Positions 34,026 through 45,742 of a stretch of 64,000 nucleotides of DNA are shown here, in pieces; within the stretch, counting starts at the first letter, position 1; the number at the start of each line of letters is the position of its first letter. The position numbers and the translations under genes were made by a program. This DNA is from Bisporella sp. PMI_857 (lineage: Eukaryota > Ascomycota > Leotiomycetes > Helotiales > Helotiaceae), in NCBI GenBank assembly GCA_021307315.1, contig JAJSPD010000018.1, positions 702,412 through 766,411 of the forward strand, in the 5' to 3' direction. The notes below the pieces were generated by a model. The model searched no databases. It was not told where the DNA came from and saw only the letters and a list, made by a program, of their open reading frames with translations.

Positions 34026-36067
34026 TTATGGCGCTGCGGCAGGGGGAGGAGCCTGTTCTTCTGCTACAACGCCTCTAAAAGGAAGCTCTGTGGTCTTTGG
34101 GATCTCCTCCAAGTTAGCCTTCTCCGCAGCTTTCTTCTCCTTTCTCGCTTTCTTCCGCTCTTTGTCTCTTGCCTTGTCCGCTGCTTTTTGGGCCTTAGCT
34201 TGCGCTTCAGCGTCACGACTTGCCTAGCACAGATCAGTGATGTTCAAGCTCACTAATTAATGTTCGCCACTAGCATATTCATACCTGGGTGCCACCGTAT
34301 CTGGACTTCCACTCAGCCTCTTTACTATCGTCAATCTTCGAAAACAAATGCTCGGCTTTTCCAATCCTATGTCCGCCAGATAGAGCGTTCCCTGACCATT
34401 TATCTGGAATCAAGGCGAGCGGGGTGTTGAGTTGAGCCACAATTGAGGCCGCAGTCGACGGCATATATGGTGATGAAATTGAGGCAAGAAGATGAACAAG
34501 ATTCAATGCAAGACCAACGATTGTATGTGTGCGAACAGGATTTGCTTGGAGATTGGTGTTATCGATACGGTATTGCACTAAATTGTTACCCAGGGACGAA
34601 ATCTCCATAATCTTCTTTAAGCCGCTTCTGAGCTTAACAGCCTCCAGATCCGCAACATACTCTGCAAGATGAGTATTAACTTCGGCAATGAATTTAGGGA
34701 AGTCGTAAGACTCTTCCTCGTGGCTAGGGGAGAATTCGGGAATGACGCCGTCAAGCTTCGCATTGACAAATTTGACAATACGATTGACGAAATTGCCCAG
34801 GTTGGCCAAAAGTTCGTTGTTGTTAGCTGCGATGAAAGCATTCCACTCGAACTGGGTATCTCCAGTCTCTGGTCGATTTGCGAGAAGGTAGTATCGCCAG
34901 ACCGAAGGGGATAGTCCTGTTTCCGCAACAGAGTCTCCGAAGACACCAATCCCTCGCGACTTGGAAAACTTTCCGTCCTCATAGTTCAAGTACTCGGTGG
35001 TCGAAAGGTGATTAAGCATGGTCCATTTATCTCCCGTGCCAATCTGAGAGCCAGGGAAAATCACCGTATGGAATGGCACATTGTCCTTGCCCATGAATTG
35101 ATACAATTTGACCTCGTCAGGATTACGCCACCACAACTCCCAATTTTTCGTATAGTTTGCAGTAATCGAAGGGTAGCCAATACAAGCATCAAACCAAACA
35201 TACAACACCTTTTTCTCATAACCTGATAATGGAATTGGCGTGCCCCACTTCAGGTCTCTTGTAATACTTCCTGTATATCACCTTAGCCGACCCTGACCTA
35301 GAGTTTGTGAAGGATGATCCCAATAATTACTTACGTCCTTCCAAGCCTTTGTCAAGCCATGATTTAGTGATACTGACGCCATTCTGAGGCCAAGCTCCCT
35401 CCACACTTGACTTAGAGAACCACTTCTCAATCTCCGGTTGGACCTTGTCAAGTCGTAGAAATATATGGGTTGTGTCTCTTGGTACCGGCGTTGAGCCATC
35501 GATCTTACAATGGGGGTTTATCAACTCGAAAGGATCAAGCAGATTGCCACACTTATCACATTGGTCTCCTCGCGCATCATCGTAGTTGCATTTGGGACAA
35601 GTTCCTTCCACAAATCGGTCAGCTAGAAAAGACATGTGATTATTGGCTTCACAATATGGCTGCTTGGTGGTTCGCTCCTCCAAGTAACCATTCTTATGTA
35701 GCTTGAGGAATATATCTTGCGCGATTTCTGTCTGTTTCTCCGTGGTGGTCCGCCCAAAATAGTCAAAGCCAATCTCGAACCAATCGTATACCGCTTTATG
35801 CTTTTTGTGAAACTCGTCACATAACTCCTGCGGCGTTTGCTTCGTCTCTAGAGCCTTGGTCTCGGTTGCTGTACCATATTCATCTGTTCCGCAGATATAC
35901 AGTGTTGGGCGTCCTCTCAGTTTGCTGTACCTGGAGAAGACATCGGCACTGAGCACACTACCAACCACATTTCCCAAATGGGGAACATTGTTCACATATG
36001 GTAGCGCACTCGTGATCAGAATATTCTCTTTGCCCTTTTCGGGCAGAATAATATCGGGAGTTCCCAT
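34026..36067 (-). CDS. MES1: Cytosolic methionyl-tRNA synthetase
   Basis: Class I aminoacyl-tRNA synthetase charging tRNA-Met. Three exons, 36067-35335, 35270-34285 and 34223-34026, give 638 aa from the ATG at 36067 (the frame beyond has only TTG). HIGH-type signature PYVNNVPHLGN at about residues 24-34, zinc knuckle CPKCNYDDARGDQCDKCG, FDACIGYPS, and KMSKS-type motif KFSKSRGIG; the anticodon-binding helical domain follows. Unlike yeast Mes1 it has no N-terminal GST-like domain: the catalytic fold begins 15-20 residues after the start. The last exon is an Ala/Lys-rich helical tail (KAQKAADKARDKERKKARK). A Gcn4/CpcA-type palindrome lies about 215 bp upstream of the start. Confidence 0.94.
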
Positions 36068-36865
36068 TTCGAGGTGCGTGCTCTGAGGCAAGGACTTTAG
36101 AATAGGTAGAGAATGATCGCTGTAGTTCCAGTGTTATTAGTTGCTCTAGTTTTATCCGTCAGCTGGAGAAAGGTCAACATCTGCGCGACTTACAAGATGA
36201 TTGATGTCAGTTGTCGTATGGCTGGGTGTGATTATGATTGAGACAATGCTCCTTTTTCAACCTGTGGCGGGGTAGCTTTGTGAGTCGAGGCTGACTCACA
36301 AATGTGGTGGGGGATATAATAAATAGAGCTGGACCATAAGGCTGACGACGGACTTGGCAATGAACAACACCATAGCTACACATTTTCCATATTCATCTGT
36401 GCCTTGTTAAGAATTGAAGAATCATATATTACTCAGACATTGCATCAGTCAATAAATAGACTGCTTAGCGAAGATGAGTCATAAGTCTAGTATTAGACCA
36501 ACTCTACCATATCGTAAACTCGGTCAAAGAAAGGACTAGCCTGTTGTTGTCTGAGGATCAATGTTGAAGATATATAAATAACAGTCTACAAATAGACGCT
36601 GAAGATTGCGGAAAAGATACTATCGTAGACGAAAAATATAGTCGAAAGATGCTTTTATCGGTTAAACACAAAAACATGCCAATACGATTGAGGACTAGCA
36701 AGAATTGTGCATAAATGTTTATTATCCTTTCTCCTGACTACCCAGTTGTACCAAACATCACATAAAGCACGAAATCACCACTGCAGTCCGAGTTGATTAT
36801 ACATATGTGGTCTGGCCACGCATTCATCATGCTACTATTTCAGAAGTCACTTTCCTAGCGAATAT
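36068..36865. other. Intergenic region upstream of MES1
   Basis: 798 bp between the synthetase start and the stop of the DUF1761 gene (both minus). Contains the palindromic TGAGTC/GACTCA site listed separately and AT-rich sequence. No ORF of note. Confidence 0.45.
36277..36302. promoter_or_regulatory. Palindromic Gcn4/CpcA-type site (10-bp arms)
   Basis: Perfect inverted repeat TTTGTGAGTC / GACTCACAAA with a 6-nt centre (GAGGCT). It contains a perfect TGACTCA (36292-36298) and a 6-of-7 TGAGTCG (36281-36287). TGACTCA is the binding site of the bZIP activator Gcn4 (Cpc1/CpcA in filamentous fungi), and aminoacyl-tRNA synthetases are known targets of general amino-acid control. The position about 215-235 bp upstream of the MES1 ATG fits. 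The role is inferred from motif and context. Confidence 0.6.
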
Positions 36866-37593
36866 TTACTCGAATGGATTGGTGTGAGTTCCCCACCTGA
36901 TCATGTTAGCGCTTCGCCTTTCAAATAAGAACGATGGACATACCATGTCAGGAACAACGAGAGGCCAACAGTCTCAAAGACGCGAGCTAGAGCACCAACG
37001 GCAACGGTATCAAGCGGTCTCTTCTCGGTGGTGATTTGGGCAATGAACTGGGGCCGCAGTTAGTCAACATCGAATCGTACGGATGATCGATAGGACCACA
37101 TGGAAGAACTAACCGATGGGGCAGAGCTAGCGAAGAAGATCAAGGAGCCTAGGTAGGCTGCACCCTTGTAGCTGAGAGTTCCAGTGGCATTGATCAAAGC
37201 ACCAACTCCATATGATTGCAGGGCACTGCCGACGAGGGAAGATCCCCATGCAGTGGCAGCGGATGCAGCCTCCTTAGACTTGATGAACTCCTCCTTTGAG
37301 TTGGCGGCCTGAGCGCGGTGGTAGGTATCGCCGAAAACTGGACCAAGGACGGCTAGAGAAGCAGCATGGTTGAAGATTGTTCCCAATGCAATAGCAGAGG
37401 GCTTGACTGGTGGAAGGTCTATTAACATTTAGTGTCAGTGGCTCCTTAGATCCAACAACAAAACGTGGAAGGGGGATTAAATAGATCATGAACTGGATTA
37501 AGTGATGCTATCAAACGAAGTGGCGTCATTTCGAAGCATTCCGCAGAGTATAAACAAGAGACTAGGAATAATGGACGTACAGTGAAGCGACAT
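36866..37593 (-). CDS. DUF1761 family membrane protein
   Basis: Four exons: 37593-37581 (13 nt, MSLHY with the next exon), 37418-37114, 37047-36944 and 36896-36866 give 150 aa. The first intron is 162 nt. Alternating hydrophobic segments (AIALGTIFNHAASLAVLGPVF, TAWGSSLVGSALQSYGVGAL, YLGSLIFFASSAP, VGALARVFETVGLSLFLTWW) predict about four membrane helices, the layout of the DUF1761 family of uncharacterised small membrane proteins. The terminal exons add WWGTHTNPFE. The function of the family is unknown. No signal peptide apart from the first helix. Confidence 0.85.
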
Positions 37594-40034
37594 GATTTGC
37601 GAATGTGTGAGGCTGGTTGAAGAGGTTTAGATTGTTAGGAAGGCTTTCAAGATATTGAGTTGATGCCAAGTTGATTGATAACTTGGGGATTGATGGGGAG
37701 AAGAGGAGAAGAGGGAGGAAGAGAGCAGCAGGAGGTTGTTTATAAGAGAACGAGCAACACGGTTAGCGAAGGGCTGAGGCGGGGGAAGGGTTGTTTTTTC
37801 GCTGCCGGTATAACTACGTCACTGGATTGAAGGGGGGAGGATTCGGCTAACTTTGCCTTGGAAAGGGACTATTACTATTACTGTAGACTACTGCACAAGG
37901 TCAATCAGGGGCGTGAAGCCATCATCTGGATCCGTTGTTCGGAGGCACTGTAGCAGCTACGTGTGTATGTGGATATGGTATGCTAGAAAAGATATGTCCA
38001 TGATCCAATGGAACTGCGGAAGAGAGAGCCATGGCAGCTAGGCTCAGGCGTAAGAAGTGGGCAGTTCGGGGAAGGATCGGTGTTTGAACCACGAAGTACT
38101 TCATTATTAGAAGTACTACTGTGCAGCAAATTACCTTTACAATGATGGAAGATTGGATCATCGACATCATCATCAGGTGGGGCGGCAAGTGTTCCAGAGT
38201 TTAAGTCTTCCAGCACCAGCCACAGTTGACTAGGAATGTTGGCCTGGTTCTTAAGGAATCAACTCTTCCCAGTGATATGACGTTGTGTACGATATTGTCC
38301 TTGGATGTCCTGTATGTTCTACCTCTCTACTCTACTCTACTCTACTCTACTCTACTCTACTCTACTCTACTCTATTCTATTCTATCCTATTCTACTGCTT
38401 GCTTTTCCGTGGAAGGCGCTTCTACAACAAGCCTACTGTAGAGTTGTGCAGCATTCGAAAACTACCACACTGAGGCCTAGATTTCATTCATGATCGGTCG
38501 AAGAGCGGAAGACGCAGGTGCCAGCTGCCAAGGATTGCGGGGGAAACAAGGAACTGGTAAGCATGCGGCACTCAGAGTGGCTATCCCGTATAGGGCATCA
38601 CTTACTGTGCTCTGCTATGCTCTCTGGTGGGAAGATTGGGGAAGAGGAAGACTAGCATCATTGGGTTTGCCGTCGCTAACATTTGGCTAGAGAGCCCTCA
38701 AGCATACATATAATATGGCAAGCCTCTACTCGTTCTGCTGCTCCGGAGACGACTGAAGACTAAAGACTTAGTACATAAGAAGCATGCATAATCTAGTTTG
38801 ATGCCCTAGTCCAGGTACAAGGAATAGATTGAAATACAGTTTTTCCATGAATACAAAGTGCATACATTGATTCCTTCAAGAGTGAACATATGTTTATATA
38901 GCTAAAATGCAAGTAAAGCGTACTTGGCGCCGTCGGGAAAGAGAGATGCAGATGTAGCCACGGTTTCGGCTACTTGACTTAAATATTTCTTATACAAAGT
39001 CCGTTGTTCCGAAGTCCTAGCTGATACAGCGGCTGCCGTGGCGGCTCCGGGGAAATCGGGCAGAGGAATAAAGAAGTTGATTCAGCCCGTCGAGGCGAAA
39101 AGGCTTATAGTCGACGTACATATAGGAGTTTACACGCTCATACTAATAGGTGGGAAGCCTCAGGTCGGTCGCTAATAAGGTAAAACATGTAGTTAGGATA
39201 GAAAGGGACAGGTAAAGTTAGCGGGTATTGGAGTAATTTCGGTCGAGCCTCTCCACCTCTCCATCTCATTTCACAGGCTCAAGGGTTTACGGGCTCACGC
39301 ACCACCCATGCTGCTTGTGCCAACCTTGAATCCTTGACCACCACCTTGGTCACGTTCCCACGCATCCTGCTTTATTGGACAACAGCACCGATGCATCACT
39401 ACAGCATTTGGTAACATCAACGGTCGATATTCTCCACCACCCTGCAATGCAATATACTACTACTCCTTGTACTACTTACTTTCTAGTACTGAAGCAAAAT
39501 AGCAACCTCGGTCAGGAATTTTGCCCTTTGCCCTTTAGCTCTGGAATATTTTCCTGGTTGAGCCGTCTCTTGCTTGGCTGGTACCAGAGCACCGAAAACT
39601 GGCCTCGGAGTCACCTTGTTTGGCACCCTGGATCATGTTGCTGTATGGTAATAAAGTGATATAACTACCAGTAACGTGCACCGTGGCATCCTACCAGCTT
39701 GTTATTTGCTGGTACGCAGCGCGAGTCTTTGAGCAGAAACGTGCTCATGGCGAAACTTCTGGAGAAAAGGCGGCTGGTGAAGGACCATGCCTTGTACCAA
39801 GACCAAAACCAAGACTTTTCCAATATTTGGTTGGTTTCTACGTGCCCGAATATTTGCAGAGGACGGAGCAGTCGTGGTCGCCTTGTGTAAGTCATCTCGA
39901 GGCGGGTATAAGTAGTTGGGTCGTCCCCTGACCCAGCCCGTCCATCCCATCTTCGAACCCTGTACCAAACTATCGGTACAGGAACGGTCAACCCCAGTCT
40001 CAACGATCACGATTAACTGGACACATAGCTCACC
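37594..40034. other. 2.4-kb intergenic region without recognised gene
   Basis: Between divergent genes (DUF1761 minus, histidine phosphatase plus). It holds a (TCTAC)n array (38334-38394) and scattered short frames without domains. A TACGTCA (CRE-like) lies at about 37812-37818, about 220 bp upstream of the DUF1761 start. A GGTTCGAAG at about 39953-39945 (minus) resembles a tRNA B box but lacks a matching stem. No gene called. Confidence 0.45.
38334..38394. repeat. (TCTAC)n pentanucleotide satellite
   Basis: About nine near-perfect TCTAC units followed by decaying TCTAT/TCCTAT copies. Opens overlapping Tyr/Ser/Leu frames that are artefacts. Confidence 0.93.
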
Positions 40035-41500
40035 ATGATGCATAGGCAACTCTTGCTCATAGGCACTGCCATCGTTGGACTTCTGGTTATGATGGGGCAG
40101 GCAATCCAGCCCAATGAGTTTGTACAATACACAACCATTTCAGGATTCTTTGAGCAAGATAATGCCGCAACAGATCCAAATTCTTTCGACTATGTAGGAT
40201 AAGCTCATGTCTACTCGGGATTGCTGCAGATCTCTTTATCATTAACACCATGCAGACGACGAACAAATTTGGCTTGATTGACCAGGTATACGACACCGAT
40301 GCTGCATATGATCCGAAAGGTGAAAAGACTCAGTGAGTTGGATTTTAAAATCTACCCGATGGATAGCTAATGGAATGGTCGGAGTGAAACTGTATAGCGA
40401 GTGTGTGAAAATCATCGCGATCTGCTCCAACTGCTGTTTATATCGTGAACATGAATCCGAAACTCTTCGGTTTACTCGATCCGTAGTGCTAATTGTCCAA
40501 TAGATGGCAGAGGTTCGATCACAAGGTCTGGCGCTTGAATCGTGAAAGCGGGCGCCTTGTTCAGTATAAGATACTGTTCCGTTGGTGCTTCCAATCATTC
40601 GAGTGCCAGGATAGAAAAGCTAATCTTGACAGTTGCGAGACATGGTGAGGGCTATCATAATGTCGCCGAATCATTTTATGGAACGCCTGCTTGGAACGTA
40701 AGCTATACAAATTTATCATTGTTATAGCAAGACTAATCTAGTTCTGAAGTGTTACTGGGCCCTACGAGATGGAAATGGAACCTCTGTTTGGGCGGATGCC
40801 AAACTGACTGAGGAGGGAATCGCCCAAGCTGTCAAGGCCCATAATTTCTGGGCAAAAATGATCGAGGAGCAAAATATCGTGACACCAGAGTCCTACTATA
40901 CATCGCCTTTGTATCGTTGTCTCGATACTGCCAACATTACCTTCTTTGGGCTAAAGACTGACGACCGTCATCCGTTTATACCTCAGGTGAAGGAAATGTT
41001 TAGAGAAGCCATTGGAAGACATACATGTGATCGCCGTAGTAACAAGACCTACATTCATGAAAGCTTTCCAAGCTACACTTTCGAGGTGGGTTTTGCGGAG
41101 GAAGACCCGCTTTGGGACCCAGCCTACAGAGAAACGAGCTCTGCTCAAGATGCTAGGTAAGCTTTTCTATCTCTCTCGGCTTGTATAAGAGCCGATTTCA
41201 GTGCTAATTGAATCTAATTTCAGATCCAAAACTGTGCTGGATGACGTTTTCGGCAACGATTCGAATACCTATATCAGCGTCTCAGCCCACTCAGGGGAGA
41301 TTAGCTCGATATTAAGAGGTAATTTTGATCCGAGCAATAACAATAGATGAAGGCTAACTGACTGCATTGTAGTGATTGGCCACCGAGCATTCCGCTTGAG
41401 TACTGGGCAGGTGATACCGGTCTTGGTGCGTCAGGATATTGTCGAGGGGACGGCACCTACCACAACAATAGAACCTTGGACCACAATCTCAACCTGGTAG
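40035..41500 (+). CDS. Secreted histidine-phosphatase-superfamily protein (Pmu1-like)
   Basis: Phosphoglycerate-mutase-like phosphohydrolase. Seven exons: 40035-40193, 40256-40332, 40504-40580, 40633-40697, 40750-41156, 41224-41318 and 41373-41500 keep phase and give 335 aa. Residues 1-22 (MMHRQLLLIGTAIVGLLVMM) form a likely signal peptide; sequons NIT and NGT fit a secreted glycoprotein. Catalytic elements: ARHGEGYHN with the nucleophile His near 108, TSPLYRCLDTA (phosphate-pocket Arg), the acid region KEMFREAIGRHTCDRR, and the second His in SAHSGEISS near 284. The intron at 40581-40632 has an unusual GTTGGT donor. Yeast Pmu1 is the nearest relative I know, but it lacks the leader. The substrate is unknown. 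Confidence 0.87.
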
Positions 41501-41953
41501 GTTAATTTTGCTTCAGAACTAGCCTACGAGAGTGGCGGGGGGTTTTTTTGGCCTTAGCGTTTCAACTCTGAATAAAGTTTTACAGCCTTGGGCTCTTATA
41601 CAACTTTGATCAATTATGGTGCTAATTCAATGACCAGTACTACTCCCCCGGCTACATCCACTCCAGCGTGAGAAGAAATTGGGTTCGTCCGTATGTAGCT
41701 GACAATACGTACCCGAAACAGTTGATCATTCAAAAATAGCGAGGAGATGAAATGTGCTAGCCCGAAGGTGTATAAAAGAGATTCTAGCGGCCAGTATATA
41801 TGGATTGAAATGGCCTGTTAAATATTTTTATCCTTTCGCGTGGATTCTGTAAGGTATCTTTGCCTATGGGAACATTTGTACATGGATACCGATCAGACCC
41901 ATCAATAAATATACAACTATTTATATACAGATATACAAATTATCAGCACAAGC
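41501..41953. other. Convergent intergenic region
   Basis: 453 bp between the histidine phosphatase and GUF1 stops. AT-rich; nothing recognised. Confidence 0.45.
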
Positions 41954-43924
41954 TTACTTGGCCAAGAACTTCTGGAAAGCAGTATGCTCAATCGTGATAT
42001 TCCCAACCGCCTTTAATTTCTTTCGGCCTTCTTTCTGCTTATCCAACAACTTCCGGCGTCGCCCGATATCAGAAGCGTGTAGTTTCGCTAACACGTCTTT
42101 GCGATATGGTTTGATTGTCTCCCGTGCCACAATACGCTTTCCAGAGGCGGCTTGTATAACAACCTCAAACATCTGCCTTTCAACGTGCTCTTTGAATTTA
42201 GTCACCCATGACCTACCAATTTTTTCCACTTGAGAGGTATGCACCACGCGGGATACGGCATCAACAGGAACTTTATTGACGAGCAGCTGCAGTTTTACAA
42301 TGCTGCTGCGTCGAAAGCCAGCGTCTTCATAGTCAAGGCTGGCGTAGCCTTTCGTGGCACCTTTCAATTTGCCGAAGAAGTCGTCAACAAGCTGCGCCAG
42401 TGGCAAGTCATATCTCAAAATAACCTGGGTAGCAGTAAAAAAAGTGAGTTCCTTTTGTTCCCCACGATTACTTTCACACAACTCGATAATCTTGCCAAGG
42501 TACTCTTCTGGGAATGTGATGGTAGCTGAAACGTAAGGCTCCTGTAATTCCGTAACCCGGTTAGATTGCTGGTCGCTATCAGGGAATTCCGCTGGATTCT
42601 GAATAATCTCCTCCCGGCCATCTTTCCAGATAACCCTGAATGGCACAGTGGGAGGAGTTATGATTATGCTTGCGCCATGCTCTTGTCGCAAGCGGTCCTC
42701 GAATACAGAACAATGGAGTGTCCCTAGAAACCCTAGCCGCCACCCAGCCCCGAGGGCTTCAGAGGATTCCTTTTGCAATGTTACGCTCCGGTCATTGAGC
42801 ACAATCTGATTTATGGAATCTTCGAGGTGTCCATGCTCGCTTTGGTCGACCGGAAATGCTGCTACAAAGACCATAGATTTTGGCTCCTCAAACCCTGGGT
42901 AAGGCTCCACAAACTTCTCAGAGCCCACGGTTGTGAATGTATCTCCACTCAAGGCCTCTGTACTCTTCTTCATGCCAGGGTTAAAGAAGATATACCCAAC
43001 TTGACCTGCCCGCAAGGTGTTCTGCGGTGTCTGATCAGGATACATGACACCTACTTCACCCACAAAGTATTTGATCCCTGTCGCAAAGGACACTACATGA
43101 TCCCCTGCCTTGATCTGTCCATCGAAGATCCGGACTAGAAGAATAACTCCTTTATAATTATCGTACCATGAATCCACAAGTAGCAGCCGCAGGGGTTTCT
43201 TATGATCGCCAATTGGATGAGGAATTTGTCTTATTACGTTTGGCAAAATAGCCTCCACGTTAAGCCCAGTCTTCGCAGAAACCAAAACTGCGTTTTCAGG
43301 CGCAAGCTCGAAAGCGGATTCCATCTGCTCCAGAGCTCGAGGCGCATCTGCTGAAGGTAAATCTACTTTATTGATCACTGGAACCAGTGTTAGGCCTTGT
43401 GAGAAGGCCAAGTAGAAGTTTGCCACAGTCTGAGCTTGAACGCCTTGGCTGGCGTCTACGAGAAGCAAGGCTCCTCCGCAACTGGCGTATGACCGAGAGA
43501 CTTCTGCGCGGAAATCAACATGGCCTGGCGTATCCACCAAATGAAGCAGATAGTCATCCCCATTGTAGTTGTAGATCATACTGCAGGTTTGAGCCTTCAC
43601 CGTAATTCCCCTTTCCCTCTCCACATCCAGCTTGTCCAAAATCTGTTTGTTACCACCCTTCTCGATCGTTCCCGTTAATTCCAATAGCCGGTCACTGAGC
43701 GTGCTCTTTCCATGGTCAACGTGCGCCACTATACAGAAATTACGAAATCTCTCGATAGGTATTTTCGCAATGCGCGTCTCGAGCTCGGTTTGGACAGGCT
43801 TGGAAACCTGCGCGCATCGTAGAGTTGTCGTAGTAAAGGGGCGGTATTTCTTCAAAATTTGAGAGACGCATTGCGATCTTACAGCGCTAGGCAGCCCTAA
43901 AAGGTGAAAACAACATCGTTGCAT
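41954..43924 (-). CDS. GUF1: Mitochondrial translation factor Guf1 (EF-4/LepA)
   Basis: Membrane-associated ribosomal GTPase that promotes accurate mitochondrial translation under stress. Single exon, 656 aa from the ATG at 43924; the frame extends six codons upstream only through a TTG. A basic mitochondrial leader ([18 protein letters not shown]) precedes the G domain: [16 protein letters not shown], the switch region [32 protein letters not shown] and SAKTG. The LepA-specific C-terminal half follows, including [19 protein letters not shown] and the Lys-rich end ([33 protein letters not shown]). Length and domain order match LepA-type factors. It is divergent from MAD2. Confidence 0.95.
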   Translation of the reverse strand: MQRCCFHLLGLPSAVRSQCVSQILKKYRPFTTTTLRCAQVSKPVQTELETRIAKIPIERFRNFCIVAHVDHGKSTLSDRLLELTGTIEKGGNKQILDKLDVERERGITVKAQTCSMIYNYNGDDYLLHLVDTPGHVDFRAEVSRSYASCGGALLLVDASQGVQAQTVANFYLAFSQGLTLVPVINKVDLPSADAPRALEQMESAFELAPENAVLVSAKTGLNVEAILPNVIRQIPHPIGDHKKPLRLLLVDSWYDNYKGVILLVRIFDGQIKAGDHVVSFATGIKYFVGEVGVMYPDQTPQNTLRAGQVGYIFFNPGMKKSTEALSGDTFTTVGSEKFVEPYPGFEEPKSMVFVAAFPVDQSEHGHLEDSINQIVLNDRSVTLQKESSEALGAGWRLGFLGTLHCSVFEDRLRQEHGASIIITPPTVPFRVIWKDGREEIIQNPAEFPDSDQQSNRVTELQEPYVSATITFPEEYLGKIIELCESNRGEQKELTFFTATQVILRYDLPLAQLVDDFFGKLKGATKGYASLDYEDAGFRRSSIVKLQLLVNKVPVDAVSRVVHTSQVEKIGRSWVTKFKEHVERQMFEVVIQAASGKRIVARETIKPYRKDVLAKLHASDIGRRRKLLDKQKEGRKKLKAVGNITIEHTAFQKFLAK

Positions 43925-44329
43925 CGGTATAAGGATAGACAAGAACGAATGCGGATCTTCACCTTACACCAAAAAGAAGAGTCGTTGCCGAAGCACGCGG
44001 TAGATTTGATACGCTCTATGATATCAGTCAGATGCTGTAAATTTCAATAGAAGACTTTAGGCTTACATAGACACTCCAAAAGCGGCTCGTCAACATTATA
44101 GATATCGATGCAATGGATGAATGTTTGACAAGGAGGTGGTGAAATTTACTCGGCAGAATCCTAGGCGGTGTGTAAGAGACAATGAGGAAAGAGGGCGGTC
44201 CAATCAGTTATCACTGTAGCAACCAATACGTGGTCAACAAAGAGAGCCTACCACTTTATCATTCTGGTGTATAGAAAACTCCTACACACGGAATTGATTG
44301 CAGCTATTTGACCTACCACCTAATGCGAT
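43925..44329. other. Divergent intergenic region, GUF1 / MAD2
   Basis: 405 bp between divergent starts, expected to carry both promoters. No recognised factor site or RNA gene. Confidence 0.45.
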
Positions 44330-45256
44330 ATGTCTGCCGAGAAGGAAAAAGATAAGTCCAAAGTGCACAAGCTGTCTTTGAAAGGTATGCAAGCGACGCA
44401 ACGGAATTACTGAGGGAGAGAAAACTAATATCTTCAGGGTCATCAAAATATGTCGCGGATTTTGTGAGCAGCAGTATCCCCTGGAACAATTTGGCCTGGA
44501 GCTGATCTGAATAGTTCGAATATTCTATCAACACCATACTGTACGTTCTAAAAGCTCTAGTATCTCTTTCTTGCGGCTGACCGTTTTCCAGTTTTCAGAG
44601 GGGGGTCTACCCGGCTGAGGACTTCACGCCGTAAGTCATATACTTGTTTTCTAGCTACTTGCTGATCAACTTGCAGGGTTAAGAAATATGGGCTCACTAT
44701 GCTGGTATCTCAGGATGCTCAGGTGAAAGCTTACATCAAGAAAATCATGACTCAGCTCAAAGAATGGATGTTAGGCGGAAAAATCTCGAAGCTTGTCGTT
44801 GTGATCACAAACAAAGATACTGGCGAACATGTTGAGAGATGGCAATTTGATGTGATACAAATAAATAATCTCTATTGTCTTCTGGTATTGACATTTGGGT
44901 AGGTCCAGATCGTTTCGAAATCATCCTCCAAAAAATCATTGAGAAAAGGCGCCGATTCGGAGAATGCGATTCCAGACGCACCAGCGCCTGCCCCAGACAA
45001 AACCGAGACGGAATTGCAGGCAGAAATTCAGAGTGTCTTCAGACAGATCACAGCAAGTGTAACGTTTCTGCCAGAGCTCCGAGGAAACTGTACATTCAAT
45101 GTACTGGTGTATGCCGATGCTGATAGTGAAGTACCAATGGAATGGGGTGATAGTGATGCGAAAGAGATAAAAAATGGAGAAAAGGTGCAATTGAGAAGTT
45201 TTAGCACGAACAACCATAAAGTCGATACGTTGGTTAGCTACCGACTTGGTGAATGA
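44330..45256 (+). CDS. MAD2: Spindle assembly checkpoint protein Mad2 (HORMA domain)
   Basis: Binds Cdc20 to block the anaphase-promoting complex until kinetochores are attached. Six exons: 44330-44384, 44438-44463, 44515-44540, 44592-44630, 44677-44851 and 44903-45256, all in phase, give 224 aa. Three internal exons are only 26, 26 and 39 nt. The HORMA domain reads [82 protein letters not shown], and the safety-belt end VQLRSFSTNNHKVDT/LVSYRLGE. A polar insert (KKSLRKGADSENAIPDAPAP) lengthens the loop between strands compared with yeast Mad2. Confidence 0.94.
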
Positions 45257-45742
45257 TGACCAAATTTACATGGAGTCCGGAGTCTGGAGTCTAGCATCTG
45301 GAAGTTGTTCGGTTGAGGCACATTGGGAGTTAATCCAACTTTGGAAAGAGGCTCTATATGGGTTCTTGATTTTGTTGTGCAGGATTCAAGTCACCTTTAG
45401 AAGGGCATTCTAATGAATAATTGAAATGAAAGTATAAATTTCATTTGTCAAAATAATGCCTATCTTTGGATTAACTCATACATACTCTTCATGTGTCAAA
45501 TCTCTTTGAAAAATCAAATAGGTGTTTAACCCCTCATCGACACAACTTGCTACCAAAATAAAAAGTTTATATATAGTTCAGGTAGCGCGGTAGTAATCTT
45601 CCAACCCAGCTTTGCTCGGAAGATGGCCCCGAGTTCGCAAATCTGCGATAGGCTTGAATCAAATATCATACATGGTATTATAGTCTGATATACCTTACAA
45701 ATATACATCTGTTGCTAATGTATGTACACACTATCTTACAGT
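45257..45742. other. Convergent intergenic region
   Basis: 486 bp between the MAD2 and PPR-protein stop codons. AT-rich 3' sequence; nothing recognised. Confidence 0.45.

Noticed and set aside
38226..38493. Overlapping plus-strand ORFs across the TCTAC repeat
   Set aside because: Three overlapping frames are open only because the pentanucleotide lacks stops.
39940..39975. Possible tRNA (GGTTCGAAG B-box-like motif, minus strand)
   Set aside because: The bases flanking the loop do not form a five-pair T stem, and no acceptor stem or A box is found.
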